From Apoda limacodes (lineage: Eukaryota; Arthropoda; Insecta; Lepidoptera; Limacodidae): 64,000 nt of DNA. The notes beneath the pieces were generated by a model. The model was not told where the DNA came from and searched no databases. It was given only the letters and a program-made list of their open reading frames with translations. Both the position numbers and the translations under genes were made by a program. This document shows positions 11,601 through 26,844 of the stretch, in pieces (position 1 is the first letter of the stretch; the number at the start of each line of letters is the position of its first letter). The DNA lies in contig OX291543.1 in NCBI GenBank assembly GCA_946406115.1, positions 24,764,815-24,828,814 on the forward strand, read 5' to 3'.

Positions 11601-13847
11601 CTACGGGCCCTGCAAACCGTGAAAATTAAAAATAGAGTCAATGACAAGCTTTCTACTAGTTTACATTTAATATAATTCTAAATTATAAAATATAATTTAT
11701 ATTAATAAAATATTATTAAATAAAACTTTATGACAAAGGAATTAAAAATTAAAAATTGGAAGTGGTTAAATATAATTTTAGAACGCATTCCAACTTAACT
11801 CTACACACATAACATGACGCAACTTTCGGAAAACAGTAGGCAAAGAAATTGTTTAAAGCAGTGGTGCCCAAGCATTAGTCCTCAGACCACCAGTGGTTCG
11901 TGAGGGTTAATAAAAACTAAACCGTCTTCAAACTGTAATTCATTTAATTAATAAATAAAAAACCCGCCGGCAAATACCCCGACACAGACAAATTCTAAAA
12001 GTAAACAAATAATATGTGTTTGTTGGCCCTCTGACTTTATTATAATTACCCAGTATTTTGATCCAAGAGTCATCGCGTCGGGGGACTGCTAAGTAAATAA
12101 AATGAAATTACAATACAAATCAAAAGAAGCAGAAGAGAGAAGACACATATTTTGACTAAGATGTAGAGTTTGTGAAGTAAGGGCTTGTAGAGTTAAGACG
12201 TGTAGAGTTACAAGCTTGGCTCTATATGATATCTGATAACTTTTTGACAGTGCGAGCTAAGTTCTCGTCTTGGCAACATTTTACATAAAAATGTTTTGGC
12301 TGGTATTTCACTTCTTTTTGTTGCTCTTGGGCATATTTTCTTCTCTATTTTAAAGGGTTATATTACAAAAAAAAAGCTATATTCGCATAAGTCGATTAGT
12401 TTACTATGTGATCAGATTTTAAAGCCCGACCTCTGATACAGCTTATTACGATTTTATACCGGGGCCTACACCATTGTGATTTCCCATATTCATAGAAGTT
12501 TTCTTTTGTAAATACTTGTCATCACATTTTAATTTTTAACGAAGTACATAAGTAAAGTAATATTATTCGTAAAATATAAGTATAATAATGTTGTAATATT
12601 CTGAAACCTTACGAAAGCCCCGTATACACTTTTATTCCCTAATGGAAGGGGTTGAGAGATGATTTTTTTTAAATGCCTTAAACACGTATTTTTTAATTTG
12701 TAAAAAGAAGTTTGTGTACTTGTATAATTTTTACATCACTAACATAAAATTAAGTTTGTATTGGAAAACCCATACAAACTTCCATCACCTAATTTAAAAA
12801 GTGGGGGGTGATTCACTAAAAATCCTGAAATTTGTATTTTATTATTTATAACAAGGAGTCCCTTTATCCATTTTCAGACCTATAGCATTAAAATTTGCGT
12901 ATGTCTCATACAAACTTCCATCCCCTAGTCTAAAGGTTTGGGGGTTAAAATTTCCAAGTGTTACATTTTTTTGTGTTGTTTGTGTACTAACACTAGCTTA
13001 CATACTAAATTTCAGCTTTCTAGGACTTCAAGAAGTACCCTATGAAGTTTGATGATCATCAGTGAGGGAGTGAGTCAGAAATCGGGGTTTTTTAGATATC
13101 AATAAAATGTAAAGTATAAGAGCTATGCAATTGAAACTTTAAATGTTTAATAAGTCTAGTATTGACATCATATCCCAAGAATTTTGTTTATCTGGTATAA
13201 TCTTAACCCAAGTTATAAGGGTTAAAAAAACGACGAAGTGCTTTGGGAAAAGGTAGGTAGTGCCCTTGCGCTTCGCTTGGTTCGTCTTGGCAGGTACAGC
13301 TAAAGCTTAATAAAGCAAAAATAATATTTGAAACCCTTTTTTCACTAATGCTGGAGAAGTTGAAGAAGAAATTCACTGACCATCAATACTAAGTTTTGTT
13401 GTAAAAACACAGATATTATAAACATGGTGTTAATATAAGGTTAGATATATTTACCTAAACTTCCTAAGGGTAAAGGGGCCCCGAGAGTTATATTGCCTAG
13501 GGGCCTTAACTTGGCTTATTCCGGCCCTGCTCGATACTTGGATCCCTTATCAAGTGTGTATAGTATATATACGCGATGAGATCAAAGTGCGTACCGTGAT
13601 CTTGTATAGTCTGTTATATGCATTGTACTTACAATAGTTATTATTCAAAAATAAATTAAAATTTATTTCAGACAAGTCAAGCCGGGCCGCGGCGCGAGTG
13701 TTGCTAGAGTTGACTGAGACTCGCAACCTCTCTTTTTCTCTTCTCCAAATGTTTGAGGTGGACATCTCACTGCCGTCCAATTTTATTGGACTTTTAATTA
13801 CTTATCTCGTCATCCTGCTACAATTTAATAAAGCCATAAATCCTTAA
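5665..13847 (+). CDS. Gr: gustatory receptor (7tm_7 family), four coding exons
   Basis: Four exons join in frame into 378 codons: 5665-6393, 7657-7737, 11122-11272 and 13672-13847, with intron phases 0, 0 and 1 and GT-AG borders. Exon 1 (243 aa) holds the cytosolic N-terminus and the first four hydrophobic segments. Exon 2 (27 aa, MLSIIISLFLSTFTFTYQ) looks like TM5. Exon 3 holds TM6 with LASLYVPCF and a basic loop. Exon 4 holds TM7 and the family signature TYLVILLQF, then ends at a natural stop. Length and exon sizes fit insect gustatory receptors, ligand-gated cation channels in the membranes of taste neurons. No ligand can be inferred. The ATG is the first in a frame opened by 'gcaccatgaaa'. 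Introns are large and full of transposons (fold-back repeat, Tc1, others). The family call is firm; exon 2 and 3 borders are inferred by eye. Confidence 0.86.
6522..6676. repeat. fold-back (palindromic) MITE-like repeat
   Basis: Two arms of about 43-52 bp are inverted copies: the left begins gattacgtaaagttgttgct, the right ends agcaacaacttacgtaatc, joined by a loop of about 60 bp. The whole would fold into one hairpin. It lies in receptor intron 1. No flanking duplication could be fixed with confidence. Confidence 0.75.
6811..6824. repeat. poly-C tract
   Basis: A run of about 14 C residues interrupts the receptor's first intron. Such G/C homopolymers are unusual in this AT-rich background; others occur near 40690 and 50858. 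Confidence 0.8.
8020..8994 (-). pseudogene. Tc1 transposase pseudogene (DD34E)
   Basis: The minus strand encodes an N-terminal helix-turn-helix piece beginning at 8994 (MMPLSSEECARILAHLKLGI), then a catalytic core with FADESRFSLFTHDGR, VYRRPGERYAQACF, MQDNALPHTAQ and SPDLNPIEHAWDELGR, ending at a stop at 8020. The second Asp and the Glu are separated by 34 residues, the DD34E spacing of Tc1. An in-frame TGA follows THDGR near 8530, probably from a CGA codon, and there is another stop after the N-terminal piece. The copy is therefore dead, although the C-terminal 129 codons remain open. Confidence 0.88.
9018..9147 (+). mobile_element. 5'-truncated RTE 3' end inside the Tc1 copy
   Basis: The segment carries the RTE-like tail 'gaagagatcgctttaaagcg' followed by a T-rich stretch, 'gcaataaagt' and an (ATA)n run. 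It is flanked by perfect 13-bp direct repeats tacgttctgaaga at 9005-9017 and 9148-9160, the target-site duplication. It interrupts the 5' side of the Tc1 element, upstream of the transposase start, so it arrived after the Tc1 copy. Confidence 0.85.
9318..11121. other. receptor intron 2, remainder
   Basis: No exon is seen. A phrase near 9564 (cccccgacttcgtccgca) resembles the reversed end of a Helitron-like repeat. The segment is otherwise anonymous AT-rich intron DNA. Confidence 0.4.
12600..13310. repeat. old dispersed repeat in receptor intron 3
   Basis: The segment contains two related phrases, 'caaacttccatcacctaatt' near 12776 and 'caaacttccatcccctagtc' near 12911, then 'ttgatgatcatcagtgaggg' and 'acgacgaagtgctttgggaa'. 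This style is typical of dispersed non-autonomous repeats in lepidopteran introns. The family is not established here. Confidence 0.45.
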
Positions 13848-14630
13848 CTTTATATTAGGACTTAATTATTTTTACTTACCAGAGCAAAGTAATACTACAC
13901 TACCAGCTCGCTACAGATAAAAATACAGATTATTCACATTTTTAGTAAGTATGCGATTCAAATGAGTTGGCCGATGCTTAGGCGGGCGCCATATTGGCTA
14001 TTAGGAGCCAAAGTCCGTAATCGATAACTAGTACCAGACCAGCTGTCATGCAGAACTAAAGAGGTTGGTGAAAAGAGCCTGTCCACTACAATATGATGTC
14101 GTTGTGGCCGCTGGGGATAAAAACCGTGAATCTTCACTAAGGGTAATATCTTCGTACATACAATAATACTTTAGTTATTGTTTATGTAGGTACTTATGGA
14201 ATAACATCGACTGATCACCCAGAGCATTTTGTTGATTGTATATAATTATTGTTGTAAAACAATAGTTTTAAATCGTTTAAAACCAAAATCAGTGGTTTAA
14301 AACCTTAAATAACTTTTTAACGGTAAAATCCGCAACTGGCCGCATGTCCATTATTTTCCTATCTTATGTAATCAAACATTGTAAATGCTAGCGAGTACCT
14401 AGTACCGAGTACCTATTTGATTTTTTAGATAGTTTATACCGATTGTGTTTTTGTTTAACCCTTTATTTATTTTATTTTTACGTACGTCCACATTTCTCTA
14501 AAGTGTTTATAACTAAGCACTTAGTTAACTTACTATTTATAGTTTTCTTGATAAGTAGGTATTGACCAAATATGTTTTTTGTTTGAATTTTGCTTGTTTT
14601 GCCGTGATAATTGTTGTGGGTAGATCGATC

Positions 14631-14813
14631 TTTATATATATAATTCTACTGTACGTGTGTATGTCACTCTACTCCTCCTAAACGGCTGGACCGGTTTGAA
14701 TGATTTTTTGTATGTGTTTGGGTAGCGCCCTGGATGGTTTAGATTTACAAATCAGCCCGGCTGATGATGCTGCAGTCGGTATCATGCAGGACAACGTCTG
14801 CCCGGTCAGCTAG
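14631..14813 (+). mobile_element. Helitron-like 3' end
   Basis: The stretch from 'tttatatatataattctact' through 'cctcctaaacggctggaccg' to 'cccggtcagctag' followed by T resembles the 3' part of non-autonomous Helitrons common in Lepidoptera, which end in CTAG beside a host T. No Rep/helicase coding part is present. The 5' border is not certain. Confidence 0.55.
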
Positions 14814-15719
14814 TACTTATATAAAAATGATCAGATAATGATAAGAATTTGATGATGTTGGTCGTGTTAGCGCGCGAATTTGATGATGTTGGTCGTCATG
14901 CATTATTTACTAATTTTATCATCAGCCCACCAGCGGCGCCGACACTATAAGACACTGAGAGTGCTCGCTCATACACCCGGCTCGCCGGGGAAGCTGAACC
15001 CATTCAGTATATAAATAATAGTATAAAATCGACGAAGTAAGGACAACCTGCCCTATCTAAATGGATCGTCCTATCGGCTTCCTCTTTAAAGTGGTTTTTA
15101 CCCTACTGCACTAGGCCAAGGCCAAGGTAACACGTAAACTCTTGAACAATTTAAGAGTATAACATCGACTATAATATTATAAGGATTCGAAGTGACATTT
15201 CATTTATCATTACTTTCGTCTTATCATCCGGAGGCCTAATATGTTGGGAAAACACATGAAGAGTGTCAAGCTTTGATTGCAACTCTAGCGGCGATTTGGC
15301 CATGAAGATTGTATCTTCGGAAAATTATAAGTGTAGGATGTACTCGCCGTTTACATTTATATGATTTGTTCGTTCCAGTGTCTTAAAGACATCTTTCATT
15401 GCAATTATAGTTTCATTCATTAGCTATGGTCGCGTCTTACGGGATGAAATGAGTGAACGGCGCGGCGGGCGGTAGGCGAGGATCTCAGTCTGTTCAGACA
15501 CAGAGTCAAGTACACATGCACGGTACAGAAACGAACCAGTCCGAAAGCCCACTTAAATTTTACATGCACTCGATAAAGATAGATTCGATACCGAAACATA
15601 CCGATCCGATGACAAATGTGCCTTAGTACAACTTGACTAGAGTGCATTTAAAAGCAACATATTAATTATCGTCTTAATTTTTTATTAGCCACTGGTTTTA
15701 CCCAGAAGCTATGCAAAAA

Positions 15720-16412
15720 TTTATTTTTACCGGTCAAGTGCGAGTTGGACTCAATGAAGCAGGTCTTCGAATAGTATACCAATATGACGAAGAAATACAA
15801 CCATAGTGCTTTTAAAATTATGATAGCGCCATCTATTGGTAGCATATGTTACTTAAATAAAATATTTGCATACATGTTTTTAGGATTCTGTACCCAGAAG
15901 GTGCCAACGGAGCCATATTACTAAGACTACGTTGTCTGTCTGTCCGTCTGTCCGACCATTTAAAGGCTCTATCTTTAAGACCGAAATAGGTAGAAGCCTG
16001 AATTTTTCACAGAATATGTATTATAATGGGGGATTTTCTACCAAATAATAAAAAGTTATTAAGTTAAAATTTAAGAAAGTCACCATACAAGAATCACAGT
16101 TTTGTTATTATTGCTCTATCGTAAAAGCATCGAAAAAAAAGTGTGAACTCTAAAGCATAACAACAAATAATAAAAACCGGCAAAGTGTGAGACGAGCCCA
16201 ATCCCATATCTAGTTTATCATTAAGAGAAACTGTAACTCATTTGTTTGTTGGAAACGTTATTCAAAGTTTGCAACGTCGGGCTTGGTCAGTACTTGGATG
16301 GGTGACCGCTTAGCGGCACACTTATTTCTGTTTGTGTTTTTAAATAACGTAAATGGTGGTAGATACGGAACTCTCGGTGCGCGAGACCAACTCGCTCTAG
16401 GCCGGTTTTTTT
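15720..16412. repeat. cluster of short interspersed repeats, nested
   Basis: A plus-oriented copy begins near 15880 (ttctgtacccag, then actaagactacgttgtctgt) and ends near 16410 with 'ctctaggccggttttttt'. Reversed tail pieces lie at 15729 (accggtcaagtgcgagttgg) and 16177 (accggcaaagtgtgagacga), so at least three copies overlap or are nested. The same family appears at 21950-22275, 24511 and 51076. The type is judged from repetition and terminal motifs. Confidence 0.65.
16269..16312 (+). repeat. 5S rRNA-derived segment within a short repeat
   Basis: About 44 bp, including 'cagtacttggatgggtgacc' and the preceding 'gcaacgtcgggc', match the conserved 3' half of eukaryotic 5S rRNA. The 5' half and the transcript's normal ends are missing, so this is not a working 5S gene. 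It lies in the repeat cluster, consistent with a 5S-derived SINE or a 5S pseudogene fragment. Confidence 0.75.
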
Positions 16413-16719
16413 AAACTAATATTACAAAAAAAAGTATGAATTTGTTTATTTGTGTTCATTTGCTGGACCTATTTTAAGAACTCTAATTATTATTAATGTT
16501 CGAGATGGATAAACATAGGCTATTTACCCTGAAAAATGTAGGCTTTCTTAAAATACGGAAACGAGGTCTGCGAAGTGGTGGCTAGTACCAACATACTCTT
16601 TTATGTTCACATATTCCCAAATAACTATTTTTATAAAATTTTATATACATTGGATCACTTGTATATGAAGGATAATCTGTCCTAGATTATCCACCAGGTA
16701 GCGCCAGATTAAAAGTTAG

Positions 16720-16965
16720 AAAATCCAAATAAATATTATAGATGCGAAAGTAACTCTGTCTGTCTGTAACCTCTTCACGCTTAAACCGCTGTACCGATTA
16801 AGATGAAATTTGGCATAGTTTTATTCCCGGGGAAGGACATAGGCTACTTTAAAACCTCAAGTGTGAGTTGATTTGTTTTTCTATAATTGAGGAGTTGCCA
16901 TTGAATTCCTATACCGATAACCGAATTTAGGGCGGGTGGTACTGAGGACAAAAGCTAGTAAAATA
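16720..16965 (+). mobile_element. Helitron-like non-autonomous repeat
   Basis: The segment runs from 'atgcgaaagtaactctgtct' through 'aaaccgctgtaccgattaag' and 'ggggaaggacataggctact' to 'acaaaagctagta'. This matches the pattern of dispersed lepidopteran Helitron-like repeats ending in CTAG. There is no coding content. Confidence 0.55.
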
Positions 16966-16969
16966 TAAT

Positions 16970-19900
16970 TAAATGTTGTTTGCTTATGCTACTCGAAACG
17001 TATTAGTATCGCTATCTATTTTTATTAATATAATAACGCTGAAGTTTGTTTGTTTTAACGAGCTGGAAGTACCGGTCGGATTTAAAAAAAAAAATTTGCA
17101 TTTAGTAGCCCAATTCTTGAGGAAGGTTATAGACCATTTAACATCACGCTTCGACCATTAGAAGCCGACCAAAAAAAATCAGAAGCAACCCTAAGCAAAA
17201 ACGAAGTAATTGACAATAGACAACCTTTTATTTGATATTACAAGTTTGAACAAACACTTATTTAAAAACTAAAAGGAAAAAAACCATAATACAAATAAAT
17301 TCATTTAAAAGAGAGAAAAAAAGGCAGGCGAACGATGCCACGGAGAATATCAGCATCGGAAAGAGCAGAATAACGTTTGCTTTTTTATAATAAGCGCAAA
17401 AAAAAAACATAGGTACATCTATAAAATGCCAGTGAATTATTAAATAACGAGAAAATACATAAAAACTTTGGCATTTTATTAATATGTACTAGTTGTTCCT
17501 GTTAATTTACTGCTCCGCTCGTAGGAGCTATAGCGTGAAGCTATACAGCTTATATACCTTTCTCAAAAATTGGGCTATCAAATTAGAAAGGTTTTAGAAA
17601 GTATTAGCGTATTCGAACAAACTCATTATCATTGCTATATACTATATATGCGAATGTGGTTAAGGGGTTAATACTGCTAACTTGCGCCGCCAAAATGGCC
17701 ACTTTTAGCAGAAACGCTTTTGTATACTTACTAATGTTATTTCTACTCGTAGAAACAATATGGAACATTCTAAAAATAGCTTACGACTAAATTTTATAAT
17801 TCCTACGAAATAAAAAAAACTATCTAGTAAAACCCCTAAATTACTAGATAATATATATATACATTTAGTATGGCGACATGCAGCAAGATATTTACGGTAC
17901 TTAAAAAGATCAATAATTGTGACAGATAGTAAATATACGTGTCTTTACTCCACGTGTTTACAGTCTGCTTCGCTATTAGTAAAGACTATCCTAATAAACC
18001 GAAGTGGCTGTAAGTATAAATATAATTGATTTAATGAAAAAAAAAAATATAAGAGGAATGGCGCCAAAAAAGTATTATTATTCTGTTTGTACAAAAAGGT
18101 TATGCATTTTTTAGTAAATAATTATGGCGTATTCCAATGTTGGAAAAAGAGACATGTTAAAGCTGTATTATTAAAATTATTTAGGTGTCATGCGATGAGT
18201 GTATGGAAGCTGAAAATATCAAATTTTGGATAAATCTAGTTTATTTCATAAACCATTATTATGTTATCACCATTGGATAGAGCTCGTGAAGGACTTTCAG
18301 GATCTATAAACAGTATTTCGATATAGTGTATGGTTTAGAAATAACTCGATTATTTCTAAATAAAATGATATCATTTAGCGTTTCCCTCCTGTATTTATAT
18401 ATGTATTAGTGTTAATAATGGAAGTTTGTATGGAAAAATCCGAATCGCTTTAAATAATACCCAGTGTTTTTTAAAGTTTATAAAAATTCACATCTAACAA
18501 GCGCCATCTTTTGGATAATTCTAAATTATTAGCCACCATTCGAAGACGTTTGATCATACATTTTTATTTCATCCAACGTAAAAAACTCTTCCTCCGCGTG
18601 GACTGTTAAAAAATAAAAAGATTTTACCTGTTAACGGTTTTAAGTATTTTATCCTCTAGCTAATACATGATCATCCAAAAACGGTAAAACACCTCAATCT
18701 TAATTTTCAATCTAAAGCCGTAAATTATTTTTTATGCATTTAGCTTAAAAAAGGGTTAAATATTAACTTATTGGGCACGAGCTAGTTTTGCAAAACATTT
18801 TTTTTTATCAATAAAGAAGCATCTCCTTATACAACAATAAAAGACAAAAATCGATGGGAAATAATAGTTTTAAAACAAAAAAAAAATCAAAATAAATCTG
18901 TACTGAAATACTAGGTTAGGTTGGGTTTTTTTCCCCAAGCGGAGCGGGAGCAGCCCACAGAGGGGTGTGTTTAATACATACCGAACAAAATTTTTAAAAA
19001 ACAACAAATTAACTAATCCATACAAAAAATAATATCGTTTCCGCCGATTTTTGCATTTCATTTGTGTGTTAGGGGATACTTCTTTATCGTTTTAGACATT
19101 TATTATGCAAAAATAGCTTGCGCCCAATGAGTAAATATGGACCCAAAAAATTACGGATTTCCATACAAAATTCCAACAGCCATTTTTTAGAGAATGAATT
19201 ATGAATTGTAACAAAATCCTTTGTTAGTGCTCGGCTAGGTTATAACATCTCTCTGTAATATTTAAAGTCTTTAGGCAGTAGTTTCGGCTGTGTTCAGTCA
19301 GTTCACTCTTTTATATATAGGTAAATTTAAACTGCATTCCTCGATAGTTTTGTGCTTGATAACTCGCTAATAAATACTAAGGTACCTTGCAATAGAACGT
19401 AACTAAAGTATTAATGGTCTAATCAAATGTAATCGTGCTTGTGCGATTTTATTCAATCTTGTATTTATTAAAATGTTAGGTTGATTAACTGATCGATGTT
19501 TGCCATTTGGTACGAAGGGCTTTACTAAACTTTTGCGAAATATATTCCTTAAAGGGGTAAAGTAAGAATTGGAAGTTTATACGAAAATCAGTCACGATTT
19601 TAAGTAAGTCCATGAAACTTGTTACCTATTTTGGCGTTCTTGTTGTAAATGAAAAATAACATTGTTTACCATATTTGGAAAATCTATCCCTAGGAGTAAA
19701 CCATAGGATGAATCTTTGTAAATAAAACAGTGAAAATAGGTATACTGACTTTCTATTGCAAATAAGAAATAAAGTGTATCAGCATTTTTAGAAGATCACC
19801 TTCTAAGTGTATAAAAAGAGAAGTTTGTATGTAATTTCCACCGCTTGATACAACGAGTTTTAAAAGGTTGAGTAGATGTACAGAAAGTATGGGACAAAAT

Positions 19901-20300
19901 TCAAATCACCCAGATCCACAGGATTTCTAAATCTAAAACACAAAATAACAGAGAGACAATAAATAATAAAAAAAGCGCGAGTTGGCCTAGCGCGCAAAGG
20001 GTTCCATAGGTATTAATCAATTATACCCTAGACTGCACGCATAAGTCTATTCTTCTGAAAAAGTTATTTTCTTTAGTTTCTGAGACCAAACTATTCTCTC
20101 AAAATCTAGTAACAATTAGTTACATACCTACTACCTATTCTTCGGAGAAAACAGAGGAAGTTTTTTTCGATTTTTGGTCATGACTCAAAAACCATGGTTA
20201 TGATGGTATTAGGTGTAGTCGTGCGAATTAAGAGAGCCCTATAACAAACGATGAAGAATGACAGATTGGCAATCATGATGATAATAACCCAGACTGCTGA
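16970..20300. other. non-coding interval before Rpn11
   Basis: No exon of a recognised family is found on either strand. Near 19975-20010 there is a worn reversed tail of the short interspersed repeat (gcgcgagttggcctagcgcg). The rest is AT-rich and holds only short open frames without family motifs. Confidence 0.45.
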
Positions 20301-20367
20301 GAATTCATTTATTTAACTTGCCTTAAATACACGACTGTTACAAATAATAAGAAATCTCAAATAAAGC

Positions 20368-23659
<3,292 letters not shown>

Positions 23660-25150
23660 GGTTCAATACTTTTCTAAAAGCAAAAGTCCCGTTTATATTG
23701 AACAATGAGAAAATAACAATTTCGGATCCAAATAATATATCCCGATTCCTACCTTATACGATGAAGCGCCTATAGCAGACGGGACTTACAATCAACTGTA
23801 TAAAACAGACGTGTAATACATAAACAAATACAGAATATTATTAATATTTTATAAATTTTGCAAGCTCACTCCACATTCAGTTTTTTTTTATTTATGCTTT
23901 AGGCTTTGGCTTTGAGTTCGATCGAAGTCGTATCTTCGAATCACAGATAATAGTATATGTCCAGCTTCGAATAAAAACGTAATGTTTATATTCTCTTTGC
24001 ATCGAATCTTCGTGGCCACGTTCAAAAATTACTCTACTGGTCGTATTCAAAAACTCACTCTACCACCGGCGTACAGTTTCGTCCTGACTTTCTGTATTTT
24101 GCTGCAATGAATGATGTAGAGCAAAAAATGAAATACATATAAGTATATAATAAAGAACTTTAATGATTGATAACAAAAAGGAATGGTTAGAAGCAATATT
24201 ATCAGAAAAAACCTCTATAAATCAGAGCCATGCATTTGTGCGCATGCCTTATTGCACTTAATTGCCAATTAATTGGTGCCTTCTATAGTCGTTATTGTTT
24301 TGCAATTGCTAATGTTTTCAATGCGTTATCCAAGAAGCTAATATGTAGATGTCACTGGAGAGCGCAGTATGAATATTCTTTTGAAGTCAATTTTTTGACC
24401 TTGAAATCGCTTTGATTGTATTAATAGGGTGACCATGAGAAATAACGATAGGGATATTTTTTTCACTTTTATTAAAACTTTAGTAGGTACATAGTTTTTA
24501 TTGATTTTTAGGGTTCTTTACCAAAAAAGGAAAAATAGAACCCTTCTGAGATTACTCTAATGTCTGTCCGTCCGTCTGTCATAGAGTAGGGAGAGGCAAA
24601 TTTGATGAAAAAAAATTATTTTGTGTTTTCAAAATTTTAAGTATCATGTGAAGAATATTCAAGTGCCAATTTATTTGCATAAATATCTGATAAAAGATAT
24701 TAATAAAATAATAATCAAATTAAAATGAACACAATAAATACGGAAAATAACAATGTATTGTGTGCCTTTATGGCGTATTTAAATATATAAAGAAACACAT
24801 TTCACATGGTCGTTAAGCTAGCTCCTTAAATGCATTTTAATTAATCTCTCTAGCGTTTTAGTTTCCATAATATTTCTGCATAAGATTTTGTGAAAGTAGT
24901 TTTCCCTAAATACTTTAGTAAAAATCCATACTAGTCAAACTAGAATGTTTTTTTTATCTAAGTTTCTAAACATTAAAAAAAATAATTCCAACAATTATGT
25001 AGGTCATAATTTTCCTTTAACTTTTGGTCACCGTAATCAACAAGAAAATTAGAACCGGTTAGGCTTGCGATAACAGCCGCGTAAGCAACGTGCGCTCGAT
25101 ACGAAGTGTGACGAGGAATGAAAGTAGTTTAAGTTCATAGCGATGTAACT
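23660..25150. other. Rpn11 upstream region with a repeat fragment
   Basis: The Rpn11 promoter should lie in the first few hundred bases after 23659; no specific element is claimed. Near 24511-24590 is a partial short interspersed repeat (agggttctttaccaaaaaag, then tgtctgtccgtccgtctgtc). No exons are recognised. Confidence 0.45.
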
Positions 25151-25259
25151 TAAGGCGCGTTCATTTTGGGATGAAGTATTATCTTCGTTTACTTTGTAAT
25201 TTGTCATTCGTTCGTTTTGTGTGTGTTGGTGTCACATAAAACAAAATTTTAGTATCATA

Positions 25260-25734
25260 AGGGCTACGTTCACTTTGGGTGTGATTATCGCCGTTTGTCT
25301 TTCGCCCGGCGATCGCCGGTCTTTAGTCCGGTTTACGTGACTTTTAAAACTGAACGGCTTTGACAACAGCAGGGATTTGAAAATTACCGCTAGCTTGCAA
25401 AACAGACAATATAAATGGAGGTCAAAAAAATATTTTAATTATCAAGTATTGTGTAATTGTCTCCTCTTATCATCCTTCCTCATTAGTCAGTCAACAAAAA
25501 GTACTCTTTATCAACTATGGTCGTTTTAGTAATATTGAATCTAAAAAATAATTCTCGTTAGCTGTCAAAGAGCGACTTTCACCCTCCTATTTCACGGTAT
25601 GATTACTGCGATCGCCCGACGATATTAAGCAGCTTATTGAACGATACGGTGCGTTCGCCGTGAGTCACTCCGAGTTACTGAACGGCAAGTTTATCGTCGG
25701 GTGATCACACGGCTTTGAAACTGAACGTAGCCCT
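25260..25734. mobile_element. nested MITE A (475 bp, hAT-like)
   Basis: Inverted ends agggctacgttca and tgaacgtagccct bound the insert. The flanks are gtatcata (25252-25259) and gtatcaaa (25735-25742), matching at seven of eight bases; 8-bp duplications fit the hAT superfamily. The second copy of the host repeat at 51.9 kb lacks the insert at the equivalent point. There is no coding capacity. Confidence 0.8.
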
Positions 25735-25897
25735 GTATCAAACTGTCGTGCGTTCGTTTACGATATTTTTGTCACTTTTGCCACCGAAAATTAAACTTTA
25801 GACTGGAGGTGCAGTTTTTGTGTTAATCTGACAAACTGGCTATACATATTCATTGTTTATGGTAGTGAGTGTGTGTTTTATAGTAGTTTGTGTACGT

Positions 25898-26388
25898 CAG
25901 TGCTGCCACCTTAGCGCTTTCAGAGTTAGATCTAGCTTTTTTGGGACGCATAGCGTCGAAATTTTCATATTAACTCCTAGCGGAAAACATAGCGCATTTT
26001 TATGGCCGACCAAACTTAGTTGTAATCACGTCGGAATCTTGCCAAAAAGTAGGAAAAACGCAGCAACACCGTGATTTTATTAGTTTAGCTTCCATTTGTT
26101 TAGGATATTCCCCAACTAAAATAAATTATTTCTGGTTGTTGGTTTACAATGTGCAACCTGGACCTTCAAGAATTCAGTCAACTCAACCTGATCCTTCTGA
26201 CATCGAAAGCGATTAGCCATACTTATTAATATTAAGATTAATTTAGATTTAAAATTTGTATTGAAATAAATAAAAACTTCTTACTATTATGCATTTTTAG
26301 TTCATGCAAAGCTAGCGGAATTCAGCGCTATTTTTTGTTACAGCAAATTAGCGGTATCTAGCGTTTTTTTCAAGCGCTTTTAGCACTG
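25898..26388. mobile_element. nested MITE B (491 bp, hAT-like)
   Basis: The ends are inverted (cagtgctgccaccttagcgc against aagcgcttttagcactg) and the flanks are a perfect 8-bp direct repeat gtgtacgt at 25890-25897 and 26389-26396. CAGTG-type ends and 8-bp duplications fit a non-autonomous hAT element. It has no intact transposase; an open frame at 25853-26074 crosses the left border and is not a gene. Confidence 0.85.
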
Positions 26389-26844
26389 GTGTACGTCAAT
26401 ACTATATCTGTGCGTCAACCGTTCGTTTTGCAAGTTTTGCAAACAAAAATTTTGTTAGTAACGTTTCAAGCTACTCGAACGATAGGTGTCGGTAGCAAAA
26501 CTGGCGTTATCAAAAGTGTAAAAAGTATCTATTGTGTGAATTCTTAATCTCAAACCGAACGCGCCAAGAAAAAAACAGAAATTGTGTGCCACCCAAAGAG
26601 TATTTAATGTGTATAGATCGTAAGGGAACGTCAAGTGGTCGAACGTGAATTTTTCCTTATCGGTTTATTTTTTCAATTTCTATAGTTTCAGATTAGATTA
26701 TTTCATTGTATAATACCCATATTCAAGTAGCGTTTTGTATATATCATCATATTAGCGTAATAATTTAGTTACTTGCATTATTTTTTTTTCACTGTAAAAA
26801 TTAATTGTTATCTATTGTAGGTCTTGTAAAAATACGTATAATAA

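Larger units (their letters stand above)
25154..26565. mobile_element. MITE carrying two nested insertions
   Basis: The outer element has short inverted ends (ggcgcgttc at 25154, gaacgcgcc at 26557-26565). Its interior matches a second copy at about 51805-52170, sharing phrases such as 'tgcgttcgtttacgatattt', 'aactggctatacatattcat' and 'caaccgttcgttttgcaa'. The copy here is enlarged by two inserted elements listed separately. Removing them gives a unit of roughly 430 bp. Confidence 0.7.

Noticed and set aside
25853..26074. 73-codon open frame
   Set aside because: It crosses the left border of nested MITE B, so it did not exist before that insertion; no motif.
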